Shown here in pieces: positions 26,801 to 35,921 of a DNA stretch of 64,000 nt (position 1 is the stretch's first letter; the number at the start of each line of letters is the position of its first letter). A program made the position numbers and the translations under genes. The notes under the pieces were generated by a model. The model ran no database searches. It was not told the DNA's origin and saw only the letters and a list, made by a program, of their open reading frames with translations. The stretch comes from an uncultured Bacteroidales bacterium (GTDB taxonomy: Bacteria > Bacteroidota > Bacteroidia > Bacteroidales > Bacteroidaceae), in contig CADCHQ010000017.1 of assembly GCA_902801325.1 (NCBI GenBank), forward strand, positions 1-64,000, in the 5' to 3' direction.

Positions 26801-28323
26801 CCCAGTTCTTTGTCGATGGCAACTGGGTCTTCAGCTACACGAAAAAGGAAGGCACCACATGGACGGCACAGCTGACTGGCGAAGTTGGCAATGGGGCATT
26901 TAATTTTGGTGGTCATGATTTGCATTTCGCGTTGAATGCAGACAATCCATTAGACACGTTTGTTGACAGCGACACAGAGGATCCTACCATAACGTCAGGA
27001 GCCGTGTTCAATGGAGTCTTGACAGTTCCAACAGGCTATACCTTTAACATATTGTTTAATGGACTGAACCTGTCGAGCCACTTTGAATATGGAAACACGG
27101 AAAATGGTTTGGACACCTATTATGCGGAACTTGAATGCACCGGAACAGAGCTTTCCAAATTGCTCACGAATGGCTTCTGGACAATTGAGATTATGAAGAA
27201 GAAAATCACATGGACAGCCAAAGTGACTGGCGCCATCAACGAGCAGACTTATATAGGCTCTTTAATTGATGGTGGTGACGTGCTGGATATGGATTTCGAT
27301 GGATTGGAAACAACGCAAGAATCGGCGACCTTTACCCCTGGGGATATTTCTGCTGGTCAATGGGCGGTTTGGATCATTGTGAAGCCAGGCCAAAAAGTAC
27401 GCCTTCTTTTTAATGGTGATGATGTTTCAGACCTGCTGACAGAACACGGTCCATCAAATGGCCGTGTCGAATATGGCATTACCAACTCCACTGCCGATCT
27501 TAACCAGTTCTTAGTCGATGGTACTTGGTTGTTTGAGGTTAAGGATCCCGAAATCACATGGACATCAGTAGCTTCAGGTGATGCTCAGTATTGGATTTCA
27601 ATCCAAAGTGAGTGGGATGGCGATCCCGTTATTACAGAGTTGGATAGCAAAAACAATGTATGGATGTCTACTGGTGTTGTAGATAGCAACCATTGTAATA
27701 ACAACTTTGTGTACTTGCTTGTTGAGCCGGGTTATTCCTTCAAGGCATCGTTCAACGGAACAGACATTACCAATGCCTTTACGCCCGAGGGGTCAGAGAA
27801 TGGAATGATAAAGCATGTTGCTACTAAAAATGCATTAGACCAGTCGTTGTTGGCTACCGATGGTGTCTGGACATTCGAGTTCACCAAGAATGGCGTCACC
27901 TGGTCAGCAGTGGCTGCTGGTGATGTGGTAGGAGGCAACCGCCTGAATGCTTTGACTTTCGAAAGTGAGTTGGAGGTTGATGTAAATAAAAATCAACTGT
28001 TCGATTCGATGACATACGAAGGAGATGACCGTACACTTGCTCTTAACACATATATCTATGTAAGGAATAATTCTCACTTCCAAGTATGGTTCAACGGCGT
28101 AGAATGCACGGATAAGTTCACAGAAAGCGAAACATTAAGCGATGGCACTTGCAAATGGGCATTCAATAGCACTGACCCAACTGTTGTCGCTCCTTATGCC
28201 GTTGATGGTACTTGGGTAGTAATATTCTACGATGACAAAGCGAAGTATGACGTGAATGGCGACGGCACCATCTCTATTGCCGACGTAACCAAGCTGGTGA
28301 ATGTAATCTTAGGTAAGGAATAG
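23848..28323 (+). CDS. Very large secreted repeat protein with C-terminal dockerin-like motif
   Basis: 1491 residues with a signal peptide (to about 25, ANVAWS). The N-terminal part has a short BspA-like segment (VTRLEEFNFSRC...YLPKTVRYIG). The middle (about 530-880) is shared with the next gene: PEGTQFNVH, then DIRVVFESNGRQLTG, then GDGSLKCIPF, then GYVEFYASVPKEGETLKV. Next come five tandem repeats of about 115 residues, starting near 891, 1002, 1119, 1234 and 1349. Each opens with a TW(K/T/S)A strand and carries LFNGEDYTNLF-like and FVDGNWVF-like strands. The end YDVNGDGTISIADVTKLVN is a single dockerin-type Ca-binding loop plus helix. No enzymatic domain is seen. Likely a surface adhesin or structural protein. 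The DNA is visibly more AT-rich than the neighbouring metabolic genes. Confidence 0.88.
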   Translation: MTMKKLRLLLSFVLLCVGANVAWSDDYTVVNLIRYRLNHTNHTAAIVQSAAANADNYYWRADGNFIGWSEETAIIPESILYGGTSYSVTRLEEFNFSRCTVTMYLPKTVRYIGRIHCEKPIICEDITYLHGYRGKINLFITGDWPDINLGECNASNAYNSEGTSEFSIYLSCYDYNSFTLNPNTHEGTTPCGTHYSSARIYPWVYSAEGTGSSSHALPNYAQRGSDFKYFNHIEISSSAGGTVVSDPKTWPLSVFSIGSNGGSATIEYNEKWWMPFRILPNPGYYPIVKLAGQRINDVYLTSSDYYEVETPPSLNNSLYEISYVPKQTNVTVTSNGGKAVKVRTYSSNGDEICNTIGAEGGNNTQEYNFIRNKDNLIELEINYDPSEYDVNLTYSDSKGSSANWSLTNKNDGTKVYGIEYAKGNNVQIDVQFTPKSKLCKFNFINFGEGTVDFYGKVNGSTTHYGYRGYYSTSPSFDYDSPIKIEVTPPTGLEVKSINAYPYISKSEWVVDEAGVVTVNDWFLMKDATNRLEVKYGPIDVPEGTQFNVHLAVEGAQGSSYINIGDGDNGWKDYSIDNNDIPYSEMIAGEMFDVIGAHAQNQYVDFYAIYDYVELQAEGIVNSVKVYANGELIEAAETGTEFGDHYLIPLDGCDMDIRVVFESNGRQLTGNNGNGGILAIYKEGTETAVKTYPSGRFIWTTLPKDNTYYAVVTPNTGKDVTAILRGGNLLPSPSTFRQSDGTYRIPLENFANGDTDYQMTISYGDAPYYTFNISVVGDGSLKCIPFREEDGNIQAIREVTAFGSEGCNRIAKAYYNEIGETGYVEFYASVPKEGETLKVYMDGVDVTNKFTLMANMNNQYLRGVISSNPTEAQLGALNSVSLLAVYEENKDEITWKASMVGNTSIFESADIVVAGGDAEIDLRSTMHDGTTAFNMAEIGTNLVVGITAEAGKQVRMLFNGEDYTNLFSVTTEKGRDYYIFEGDDFTQFFVDGNWVFSYTKKEGTTWTAQLTGEVGNGAFNFGGHDLHFALNADNPLDTFVDSDTEDPTITSGAVFNGVLTVPTGYTFNILFNGLNLSSHFEYGNTENGLDTYYAELECTGTELSKLLTNGFWTIEIMKKKITWTAKVTGAINEQTYIGSLIDGGDVLDMDFDGLETTQESATFTPGDISAGQWAVWIIVKPGQKVRLLFNGDDVSDLLTEHGPSNGRVEYGITNSTADLNQFLVDGTWLFEVKDPEITWTSVASGDAQYWISIQSEWDGDPVITELDSKNNVWMSTGVVDSNHCNNNFVYLLVEPGYSFKASFNGTDITNAFTPEGSENGMIKHVATKNALDQSLLATDGVWTFEFTKNGVTWSAVAAGDVVGGNRLNALTFESELEVDVNKNQLFDSMTYEGDDRTLALNTYIYVRNNSHFQVWFNGVECTDKFTESETLSDGTCKWAFNSTDPTVVAPYAVDGTWVVIFYDDKAKYDVNGDGTISIADVTKLVNVILGKE

Positions 28324-28379
28324 GGGCCCTCCCCTGCCCTCCCTTAAAGGGCGGGGGAGTTCCTTAGAAACATTGATTG

Positions 28380-28412
28380 GAACAAGGGCGCAATCTTGCG
28401 CTCTTGTTCTTT
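28380..28412 (+). terminator. Terminator of the first large surface-protein gene
   Basis: AACAAGGGCGCAA pairs with TTGCGCTCTTGTT around a two-base loop (one wobble pair), then CTTTTAT. It lies about 57 nt after the stop, following a C/G palindrome (28324-28360). Confidence 0.85.
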
Positions 28413-28514
28413 TATGCTATTAGTCGCATTTCCCCACCAGCCCTCAAGTAGGAAAGGACAGAGCAAACACAGAAGTAAATAATTATCACTGAGAAGTGCA
28501 TTTTTGTTAAAGTT

Positions 28515-28547
28515 TTGTTCGGATTTGTGAAATAATATGTATATTTG
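28515..28547 (+). promoter_or_regulatory. Promoter of the second large surface-protein gene
   Basis: TTG at 28515-28517 and TATATTTG at 28540-28547, 22 nt apart. The segment from the -7 box to the start codon repeats that of the first gene almost base for base. Confidence 0.65.
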
Positions 28548-28596
28548 TAGCGATTAAGAGCCAAAATACAACCTTGAACGTTAAACTTAAACATAT

Positions 28597-31500
28597 ATGA
28601 CTATGAAAAAGATGAGGATTCTTTTAAGCATTTTCCTGCTATGCATTGGAGTTGATGTGGCACATGCTATTTCCTATTTGGAGACATTTACCGTCAATGG
28701 CATTACGTATCAAGTATATGAGTATGAAAGTGGTACCATTACCAAATATGCCAATATTAAACGAATCGAGTCCCAAGCCTATACACTAGAAATACCCAAT
28801 CAGGTGACAAGGCCCAATGGAGGTTTGGCAACTGTGAGAAGTTTTGATACCGACTTCACCTGCGACTGCCCCAATTTAGGTGGTCTGCTTATCGAAAACA
28901 GCACTGCTGACGGCATGATTGCAGGTAACTTCATAGGTATGCCTAAACTGAATAACATCTATTTCTATGATTCGACTTCGAGTAGTGCTTCCACAGGCCG
29001 AACGTGGGGATTGCATAGTAGCACCACTTTTGCAAAGCCAATCACAGTATATCTTAGCGAATTGATAGAGCCTTATAATTTCGCTTTCCAAACTTACTAT
29101 TATGATTATCGTTCACTAGTTGCCCAGTGGAAACAAAATCCCAAAGTGACCCTTATCCGTTGTGGCGACAGATATCGCGACAGCTTTGGTGTGGGCTATA
29201 CGCCTTACAGCGGTGCCACTAACTCTGTGGTTCATGGGACAATAACTTACATTGACAATTATATTAACGGAGATATTTATATATCATCTTATGAAAATGG
29301 TTGGAAAATCGACCGGTTCGGCTATCCAGATGTGACAACGACTCTATGGTGCACAAGGGTGACCTCTATGACGTTTGGAGGCGACATTACCTTCGACAAG
29401 GGCGTAGACTTCTCAAACTGCTACGCCTTGAAGAAACTGGTATTCCAGGGCGACTGCAACCTCTCTGATGCAAACTTTCCCAGTTCATTAGGTATCGAGC
29501 AAATAGATTTTCACGGCAACATAGACTTAGGCACTTCACTCAGCATGATTTCAAGCTTGAAGACGGTTTATTTCTATGGCGACCTCCCCGATTACCCTGG
29601 AATATACTTCAATGCAAGCAATATCACCTTCTACGTGAACATGGACATCTACGAGATAGAAGAATGGAAACAGAACCATTCGTCGTGGAGAGATCTCAAC
29701 ATGCTACCCATCGACCCAAGATCAAGCTATCGCAAGGTTACAATTTACAATCAGGGCGAAGGAAGCTTTAAAGTACACAGGGTGCGTGACGGACAAGGTG
29801 CCTTCTTGATTATCAACCCTCATAGCACGAAAACTATGGAAGTGGACAAAGGAGCCGAGCTCTATGTAAAAGATTTCAGTATCCCCTCAACTTCCATGTA
29901 CCGTCTGTCGGCTTTTGTACTTAACGACACCTACTCGTGGCATGAGAATGAGCAACCTTGGTATGAGATTACAGAAAAGACTAACACGCTCAAGGCAATA
30001 TATCGCAGACTGCAATATCCTGAAGGCACGCAGTTCAACATCCACTTCTCGATGATAGGTAATGGATGGATGGATTTCGGTTCGAATGAGGACAACGATT
30101 GGGCTGAGATAGACGGTGTGATGCAGGACCTTGTCGGTTTGGAACACGATGGTGAAGAACGCGACTACGTTGCAACCTACTACGACGGCACTACGCTGAA
30201 CATCAATTTCACAGCTGCATATAAAAAGCCAAAAGACGGCATTGTGGAAACCGTCACAGTACTTGCCAACGGCATTCCACAAGCATCATGGCAGGAATAT
30301 GAAAACACGGCTACGGATCAAATCCTCGCTGATTACATGATTGAGATTAATGGCGACATGGACATAGAGATTGTCACTTCGGATAATGGTCGCAACATCT
30401 CTGTTGTCAACGGGGTAGGCGGTACAATTAATTTGTTCAAAGAGAGCGAAACGGAGGCAATTGCCACCATTGGCGACGCTGCCTCCTATGAAAAATATAT
30501 ACCCAAGGACAAAGCCCATTACGCCATCATTACGCCCAACGATGGCAAAGAGGTTGCGGCGCTCTTTATTAACAAACCGCTCAGCGGGTCGGATCGACTG
30601 CAGTTAGATCCCAGTCAGTATCTCCAAGAAAACGGGACCTATCGCGTGCCCCTGGATGGACTTGGAGAAGGTGACGACACCTACCGCCTGAGTGTTCTCT
30701 ATGCCGACAAGCCCTGCTACACCTTCGACATTGCTGCAGTGGGCGACGGTTCAATTGAATGCATTGCTTTCAAAAGGGAAAACGGACAGATTCAAGCCAT
30801 CCATCAAGTGAAGGCGTCCGAATCGGCAGGACGCTTTAAGTCGACAAAAGCTTATTACGACGAGATTGGAGAGGATGCTTATGTGGAGTTCTGGGTGTCT
30901 GCCCCCAAGGAAGGGGAGACCGTCAAAGTGCTTTGGAATGGTGAGGACGTAACAGACAAGTTCACCGAATGGGAAGGTCCTGCTGAGTGGCACATGCGCG
31001 GCGTTATCGACACGGCTCCAAATGCACAGAGTGTGGGGTCACTAGCCTCAGCTTCTGTAATGGCTATCTTTGAGAAAGATAAGAATTATGTCAATTGGAA
31101 GGCCTACGTGGTTGGTGACTTAAGTGAACTTTGCTATGCTGACATTCAAATAGCAGGTGGGGATGTGGATTTGTATACTGCATCTCCAAATTTCAATGGA
31201 ACTCTATCTTTTGATAAGACTATATTCCCGCCAACGGAGGAGTTGTATGTCTTTGTTCAAATGGAGCCTGATAAAACATTCCAGATTACTTTCAATGGTG
31301 AAGATTGCACAACTATGTTTGACGTATTCGAGAGTTCAGATAATGTTATCAGCTACGCTTTCCAAGACCATAATTTAGCACAGTTCTTTGTTGATGGCAC
31401 TTGGATTTTCAATATTATGAAAAAATCGCATGACATCATAGAGTTTGCCGATGCCAATGTTAAGGCCATCTGCGTAGAGAACTGGGACACTAACGGCGAC

Positions 31501-33264
31501 GGCGAACTCTCGAAGGCAGAAGCAGCAGCAGTGTGGACGCTGAAGAAGGACAATGGCGACGGAACCTTGGGTGAACCTGTATTCAAGGAGAATACTGCTA
31601 TTACCTCATTCAATGAGTTCCAGTACTTTACGGGTTTGACAAACATTTGTCAATTTGCTTTCTACAATTGTTCAAATCTGACTTCGATTGCTCTTCCACC
31701 ATCGGTGACCAAGATTGACGGTTGGGGATTCTGTGATTGTTATGCCTTAAATACTATTTCACTCCCAGAAAGTCTGACTACGATTGGCTCGAACGCGTTC
31801 AATGGTACAGGGCTCCAAGCGCTTTTCATCCCCAAAAAAGTTAGCAGTATTGCTTCGGGTATAATAGGAGGTAAAACCGATAACTTGACATCTGTCGTGG
31901 TAGATAAGGATAATTCATACTATACTTCACTCAACGGATCTAACGGTATCTTTAAAAAGGAAACAGAAAACAAGATGACCCTGGTTGCAGGTTGCCAATC
32001 CACGACAATACCAGAAGGTGTAACTTCTATATTAGGTAGCAGTTTCTATTATCAAAGATATTTGAAAGCTATAACGCTACCCAGTACACTTTCGTCCATT
32101 GGAGAGATGACTTTCTATTGTTGCTCAACTTTGGAGTCGGTGGTTTCATTGGCTAAGACACCCCCAACTTTAGGCTCGGATGCCTTCTATGGCATCAAAA
32201 ACACTTGCGTCCTCACCGTTCCTTATGGCACCCGCGATGCCTACATTGCAGCAGGTTGGACAACGGACATCTTCAAGGGCGGCGTTGTGGAAGAGGAGCC
32301 TGCATCCGAAATCATCGAGTTTGCCGATGCCGAAGTTAAGCGTATCTGCGTAGAGAACTGGGACACTAACGGCGACGGCGAGCTCTCGAAGGCAGAAGCA
32401 GCAGCAGTGACAACGCTGAAGAAAAAGAATGGCGACGGAACCTTTGGTGATCCTGTATTCAAGGGCAATACAAGTATTACTTCGTTCGAAGAGTTGCAAT
32501 ATTTCACAGGTCTGACAGAGATTGCCGATTATGCGTTCCAGAATTGCACTAATCTTATTATTCCAGAATTACCCGAGGGAGTGATAACCATAGGTGCTTA
32601 TGCATTCGGTGGATTACGATATAATAAGACCATGAGACTTCCTCAAAGTCTGACTACTATCGGAGACCATGCATTCTGGGCAAATGATGGTATGACGACG
32701 TTTTATGTGCCAGAAAATGTTTCCCTTATTGACCACATGGCATTGGGTATGTGCTCGGCCTTAACTTCAATAGCGGTAGAACCTACAAACAGAACTTATG
32801 ATTCCAGAAATGGCTGTAATGCCATCATCCAAAAGTCAACAAACGAGTTGATTGCAGGATGTAAGTATACAATAATTCCCAATGACGTTCAACTCATTAG
32901 AGAATGTGCTTTTTATGCCAATGATATCAAATCACTAACCATACCCACTAATGTGGAATCCATCGGCAATAGTGCCTTTAGATACTGTAGAAATATGCGA
33001 TCTCTTGCTATGAAAGCAAAAACACCACCTACTGCTCTGCTTACATCTGGTTACTCTGTTTTTGATTCATTCTCTGCCAACTGCGTTCTCACCGTTCCTT
33101 ATGGAACCCGCGATGCCTATATTGCAGCAGGCTGGACAACGGACATCTTCAAGGGCGGCATCGTGGAAGACAAGAGTCAATTTGACACGAACGGAGACAG
33201 CAACGTCTCTATTGCCGACGTCACCACTCTCGTAAATGTCATTCTCGGAAAACCGATACAATAA
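28597..33264 (+). CDS. Very large secreted BspA-like leucine-rich-repeat protein with EF-hand units and dockerin-like end
   Basis: 1555 residues; signal peptide to about 25 (VDVAHA). Residues about 470-830 match the shared middle of the previous gene, and one copy of its 115-residue repeat follows (VNWKAYVVG...FVDGTWIFNI, about 832-945). The remaining repeats are replaced by two units of about 290 residues (about 947-1236 and 1238-1525). Each unit begins FADA.VK.ICVENWDTNGDG, an EF-hand-like Ca site. It continues with BspA-type leucine-rich repeats (SLPESLTTIGSNAFNGTGL) and closes VLTVPYGTRDAYIAAGWTTD. The C-terminus DTNGDSNVSIADVTTLVNVI is a dockerin-like motif as in its neighbour. BspA proteins bind host or bacterial surfaces. 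Tandem paralogue produced by duplication followed by module exchange. Confidence 0.88.
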   Translation: MTMKKMRILLSIFLLCIGVDVAHAISYLETFTVNGITYQVYEYESGTITKYANIKRIESQAYTLEIPNQVTRPNGGLATVRSFDTDFTCDCPNLGGLLIENSTADGMIAGNFIGMPKLNNIYFYDSTSSSASTGRTWGLHSSTTFAKPITVYLSELIEPYNFAFQTYYYDYRSLVAQWKQNPKVTLIRCGDRYRDSFGVGYTPYSGATNSVVHGTITYIDNYINGDIYISSYENGWKIDRFGYPDVTTTLWCTRVTSMTFGGDITFDKGVDFSNCYALKKLVFQGDCNLSDANFPSSLGIEQIDFHGNIDLGTSLSMISSLKTVYFYGDLPDYPGIYFNASNITFYVNMDIYEIEEWKQNHSSWRDLNMLPIDPRSSYRKVTIYNQGEGSFKVHRVRDGQGAFLIINPHSTKTMEVDKGAELYVKDFSIPSTSMYRLSAFVLNDTYSWHENEQPWYEITEKTNTLKAIYRRLQYPEGTQFNIHFSMIGNGWMDFGSNEDNDWAEIDGVMQDLVGLEHDGEERDYVATYYDGTTLNINFTAAYKKPKDGIVETVTVLANGIPQASWQEYENTATDQILADYMIEINGDMDIEIVTSDNGRNISVVNGVGGTINLFKESETEAIATIGDAASYEKYIPKDKAHYAIITPNDGKEVAALFINKPLSGSDRLQLDPSQYLQENGTYRVPLDGLGEGDDTYRLSVLYADKPCYTFDIAAVGDGSIECIAFKRENGQIQAIHQVKASESAGRFKSTKAYYDEIGEDAYVEFWVSAPKEGETVKVLWNGEDVTDKFTEWEGPAEWHMRGVIDTAPNAQSVGSLASASVMAIFEKDKNYVNWKAYVVGDLSELCYADIQIAGGDVDLYTASPNFNGTLSFDKTIFPPTEELYVFVQMEPDKTFQITFNGEDCTTMFDVFESSDNVISYAFQDHNLAQFFVDGTWIFNIMKKSHDIIEFADANVKAICVENWDTNGDGELSKAEAAAVWTLKKDNGDGTLGEPVFKENTAITSFNEFQYFTGLTNICQFAFYNCSNLTSIALPPSVTKIDGWGFCDCYALNTISLPESLTTIGSNAFNGTGLQALFIPKKVSSIASGIIGGKTDNLTSVVVDKDNSYYTSLNGSNGIFKKETENKMTLVAGCQSTTIPEGVTSILGSSFYYQRYLKAITLPSTLSSIGEMTFYCCSTLESVVSLAKTPPTLGSDAFYGIKNTCVLTVPYGTRDAYIAAGWTTDIFKGGVVEEEPASEIIEFADAEVKRICVENWDTNGDGELSKAEAAAVTTLKKKNGDGTFGDPVFKGNTSITSFEELQYFTGLTEIADYAFQNCTNLIIPELPEGVITIGAYAFGGLRYNKTMRLPQSLTTIGDHAFWANDGMTTFYVPENVSLIDHMALGMCSALTSIAVEPTNRTYDSRNGCNAIIQKSTNELIAGCKYTIIPNDVQLIRECAFYANDIKSLTIPTNVESIGNSAFRYCRNMRSLAMKAKTPPTALLTSGYSVFDSFSANCVLTVPYGTRDAYIAAGWTTDIFKGGIVEDKSQFDTNGDSNVSIADVTTLVNVILGKPIQ
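31436..33175 (+). repeat. Internal tandem duplication of about 870 bp
   Basis: DNA at 31436-31600 and 32311-32480 is nearly identical (GAGAACTGGGACACTAACGG in both), as are the closing parts 32205-32290 and 33084-33170. The leucine-rich parts between have diverged, which indicates an older duplication with the ends kept alike by conversion or selection. Confidence 0.85.
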
Positions 33265-33293
33265 AAAGGCCCTCTCCAGGCGGCCTTCGGCCT

Positions 33294-33323
33294 ATTGAAT
33301 AATGAATAATGAATAATGAATAA
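33294..33323. repeat. TGAATAA heptamer tract
   Basis: Four AATGAAT-type units lie after the large gene, beside a GC-rich hairpin (AGCGCTCGCG/CGCGGGCGCT, about 33328-33354) that may end transcription. Confidence 0.7.
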
Positions 33324-33398
33324 AGATAGCGCTCGCGACTTTAGCCGCGGGCGCTGTTTCATTCTCCTCCCCTCGGGGAGGCAATGGGAGGGGGTCTT

Positions 33399-33429
33399 AT
33401 GAGCGCAGAATTGCGCTCTCATCCTTTTT
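33399..33429 (+). terminator. Stem-loop with T-run upstream of transketolase
   Basis: TGAGCGCA pairs with TGCGCTCTCA around GAAT, followed by TCCTTTTTG. It follows a C/G palindrome (33364-33393) and insulates the transketolase promoter from the large gene. Confidence 0.7.
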
Positions 33430-33501
33430 GTGCGATAAGACATGTTTCCGTGCATTCTGACGAAGGGCATAGGGCTTTTCGTAAAGTTTTCCACTCTGCA
33501 C

Positions 33502-33532
33502 TTGCAACTACGGAAAGAATTATTTATCTTTG
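33502..33532 (+). promoter_or_regulatory. Strong consensus promoter for transketolase
   Basis: TTG at 33502-33504 and TATCTTTG at 33525-33532 with exactly 20 nt between, an ideal match to the Bacteroidetes -33/-7 pattern, 69 nt before the start codon. Confidence 0.85.
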
Positions 33533-33601
33533 CAAAGATTATGTGCAATGAAGAACGCGTAAAGAAGTTAAATACATTAAAACATACTAATAACTAAAAC
33601 T

Positions 33602-35629
33602 ATGAACGACATTAAGGTTCTGAATCACGCAGCCGACAACATTCGTATTCTGGCTGCAAGTGCAGTGGAAAAGGCCAAGAGTGGTCATCCCGGTGGCGCT
33701 ATGGGTGGCGCCGATTTCATCAACGTGCTTTATAGCGAGTTTCTGCAGTACGATCCCGAGAATCCCATGTGGGAAGGTCGCGACCGCTTCTTCCTCGATC
33801 CAGGTCACATGGCTCCCATGCTCTACAGCCAGTTGTGTCTCATCGGCAAGTACAGTCTCGAGGAACTGAAGGCTCTGCGTCAATGGGGTTCACCCACTAC
33901 GGGTCACCCCGAGTTTGACATCACACGTGGCGTGGAGAACACCAGCGGCCCCCTCGGACAAGGTCATGCTTTTGCCGTTGGTGCTGCCATTGCTGCTAAG
34001 TTCCTGGCTGCCCACACAGGTAACCCCACCTTCGAGAAGGAGACCATCTATGCCTACATCTCTGACGGTGGTGTGCAGGAGGAAATATCACAAGGTGCAG
34101 CCCGCATCGCTGGCACACTGGGTTTGGACAACCTGGTGATGTTCTATGACTCGAACGACATCCAGCTCTCTACCGAGACCAAGGAAGTGATGAACGAAGA
34201 CACAGCTGCCAAGTATCGTGCGCTGGGTTGGGACGTGCAGGAAATCAATGGTAACGACGCTTGCCAGATTCACGAGGCCATAGAGAAGGCCAAGGCTGTG
34301 AAGGGTAAGCCTGCACTCATCATCGGTAAGTGCATCATGGGTAAGGGTGCCCTGAAGGAGGACGGTAGCAGCTACGAGCGTAACTGCAAGACTCACGGTG
34401 CTCCTCTTGGTGGCGACGCTTACAAGAACACCGTCAAGAACCTGGGTGGCGATCCCGAGAATCCTTTCCAGATCTTCCCCGACGTGCAGGAGATGTACGC
34501 CCAGCGTGCCGAGGAACTGCGCAAGATAGCTGCAGAGCGCCATGCTGAAGAGAAGGCTTGGGCAGAGCAGAATTCTGAGAAGGCTGAGCAGCTGAAAGAC
34601 TGGTTCAGCTCGAAGGCTCCCGTGATTGACTGGTCGAAGTGCGTGCAGAAGGACAACGACGCCACTCGTTCGGCAAGTGCCGCTTGTCTGAGCGTATTGG
34701 CAGAACAAGTGCCTAACATGATCTGTGCAAGTGCCGACCTTTCCAATAGTGATAAGACTGACGGTTTCCTGAAGAAGACCCACGCCCTGAAGGCAGGCGA
34801 CTTCTCTGGCGCTTTCTTCCAGGCTGGTGTTGCCGAGCTTACAATGGCTTGCTGCTGCATCGGTATGTCACTGCATGGTGGTGTAATTCCCGCTTGCGGT
34901 ACATTCTTCGTATTCTCTGATTACATGAAGCCTGCCGTGCGTATGGCCGCCTTGATGGAGCTGCCCGTGAAGTTCATCTGGACTCACGACGCCTTCCGCG
35001 TAGGTGAGGATGGTCCTACCCACGAGCCCGTAGAACAGGAAGCACAGATCCGTCTGATGGAGAAACTGAAGAACCATCATGGCGAGAACTCTTGCCTCGT
35101 TCTGCGTCCTGCCGATGCCAAGGAGACAACTGTTGCCTGGGCAATGGCGATGGAGAACATGAAGACCCCGACGGCTCTTATCCTCAGTCGTCAGAACATC
35201 ACCAACCTGCCCGAAGGCAACGATTACGAGCAAGCTCGCAGAGGTGGTTACATCGTAGCTGGTAGCGACGAGAATCCCGATGTAGTGCTCGTTGCCACTG
35301 GTAGTGAAGTATCGACTTTGGTAGCTGGTGCCGAACTCCTGCGCAAGGATGGCATTAAGGTTCGCATCGTAAGCGTTCCTTCTGAAGGCGTCTTCCGTCG
35401 TCAGCCTCTGGCTTACCAGCAGAGTGTAGTGCCCGTAGGTGCAAAGGTATTCGGTATGACTGCCGGTCTGCCTGTCAACCTGCAAGGCTTCCTCATCGGT
35501 GCTGCTCCTGAGAGCAAGGTATGGGGCCTCGAGAGCTTCGGCTTCTCTGCTCCCTACAAGGTGCTCGACGAGAAACTAGGCTACACGGCTGAGAATGTGT
35601 ATAAGCAAGTCTGCGACATGCTTAAATGA
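33602..35629 (+). CDS. tkt: Transketolase
   Basis: Thiamine-diphosphate enzyme moving two-carbon units between xylulose-5-P and ribose-5-P or erythrose-4-P; cytoplasmic. Its 675 residues match full-length bacterial transketolases. Marks are KSGHPGGAMGGADF with substrate His, DPGHMAPMLYS, GPLGQGHAFAVGAA, a TPP-binding YISDGGVQEEISQGAARIAG, IWTHDAFRVGEDGPTHEP in the pyrimidine domain, and a C-terminal domain with VRIVSVPSEGVF. It takes up the D-xylulose-5-P produced by AraD; in related species tkt and rpiB sit beside the arabinose genes. Here the secreted-protein block separates them. Confidence 0.96.
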   Translation: MNDIKVLNHAADNIRILAASAVEKAKSGHPGGAMGGADFINVLYSEFLQYDPENPMWEGRDRFFLDPGHMAPMLYSQLCLIGKYSLEELKALRQWGSPTTGHPEFDITRGVENTSGPLGQGHAFAVGAAIAAKFLAAHTGNPTFEKETIYAYISDGGVQEEISQGAARIAGTLGLDNLVMFYDSNDIQLSTETKEVMNEDTAAKYRALGWDVQEINGNDACQIHEAIEKAKAVKGKPALIIGKCIMGKGALKEDGSSYERNCKTHGAPLGGDAYKNTVKNLGGDPENPFQIFPDVQEMYAQRAEELRKIAAERHAEEKAWAEQNSEKAEQLKDWFSSKAPVIDWSKCVQKDNDATRSASAACLSVLAEQVPNMICASADLSNSDKTDGFLKKTHALKAGDFSGAFFQAGVAELTMACCCIGMSLHGGVIPACGTFFVFSDYMKPAVRMAALMELPVKFIWTHDAFRVGEDGPTHEPVEQEAQIRLMEKLKNHHGENSCLVLRPADAKETTVAWAMAMENMKTPTALILSRQNITNLPEGNDYEQARRGGYIVAGSDENPDVVLVATGSEVSTLVAGAELLRKDGIKVRIVSVPSEGVFRRQPLAYQQSVVPVGAKVFGMTAGLPVNLQGFLIGAAPESKVWGLESFGFSAPYKVLDEKLGYTAENVYKQVCDMLK

Positions 35630-35631
35630 AA

Positions 35632-35662
35632 AATGAAAAGTGAAAAGTGAAAAATTGATACT
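35632..35662. repeat. TGAAAAA/TGAAAAG heptamer tract
   Basis: Four 7-nt units follow the transketolase stop. The complementary-looking tract TTTTCAT/TTTTAAT lies at 35893-35921, just before rpiB, so the two could pair across the pseudogene between them. Confidence 0.65.
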
Positions 35663-35670
35663 TTCCTGAC

Positions 35671-35919
35671 GTGAAGGATAATCAAATTGCACTAAAAGCT
35701 CATACGTTTGCACGGCGAATTGTAAAGGCATACCAATATATACTCAATGATAAAAAAGAGTATAACATGTCGAATCAAGTCGTGAGATTGTCTCCATATT
35801 GGTCGCTATTGTTAAACGAGCAAAAGAGAACCAATAAAGAAAGTATTGATTTTTCACTTTTACCACCTAAAACAAATAGCACACGTAACAATTTTTCATT
35901 TTTAATTTTTAACTTTTAA
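35671..35919 (+). pseudogene. Broken four-helix-bundle (23S IVS-type) protein gene
   Basis: From GTG 35671 the frame reads KDNQIALKAHTFARRIVKAY and then NMSNQVVR, the usual first half of the 'four helix bundle protein' family, whose next part should read like SGTSIGANIxEA. Here the frame changes at that point. A neighbouring frame shows fragments such as SKREPIKKVLIF with stops, and the last two-thirds of the gene are missing. It ends in heptamer-repeat DNA at rpiB. So this is a frameshifted, truncated remnant of a gene normally about 120 codons long. Confidence 0.6.
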
Positions 35920-35921
35920 TT

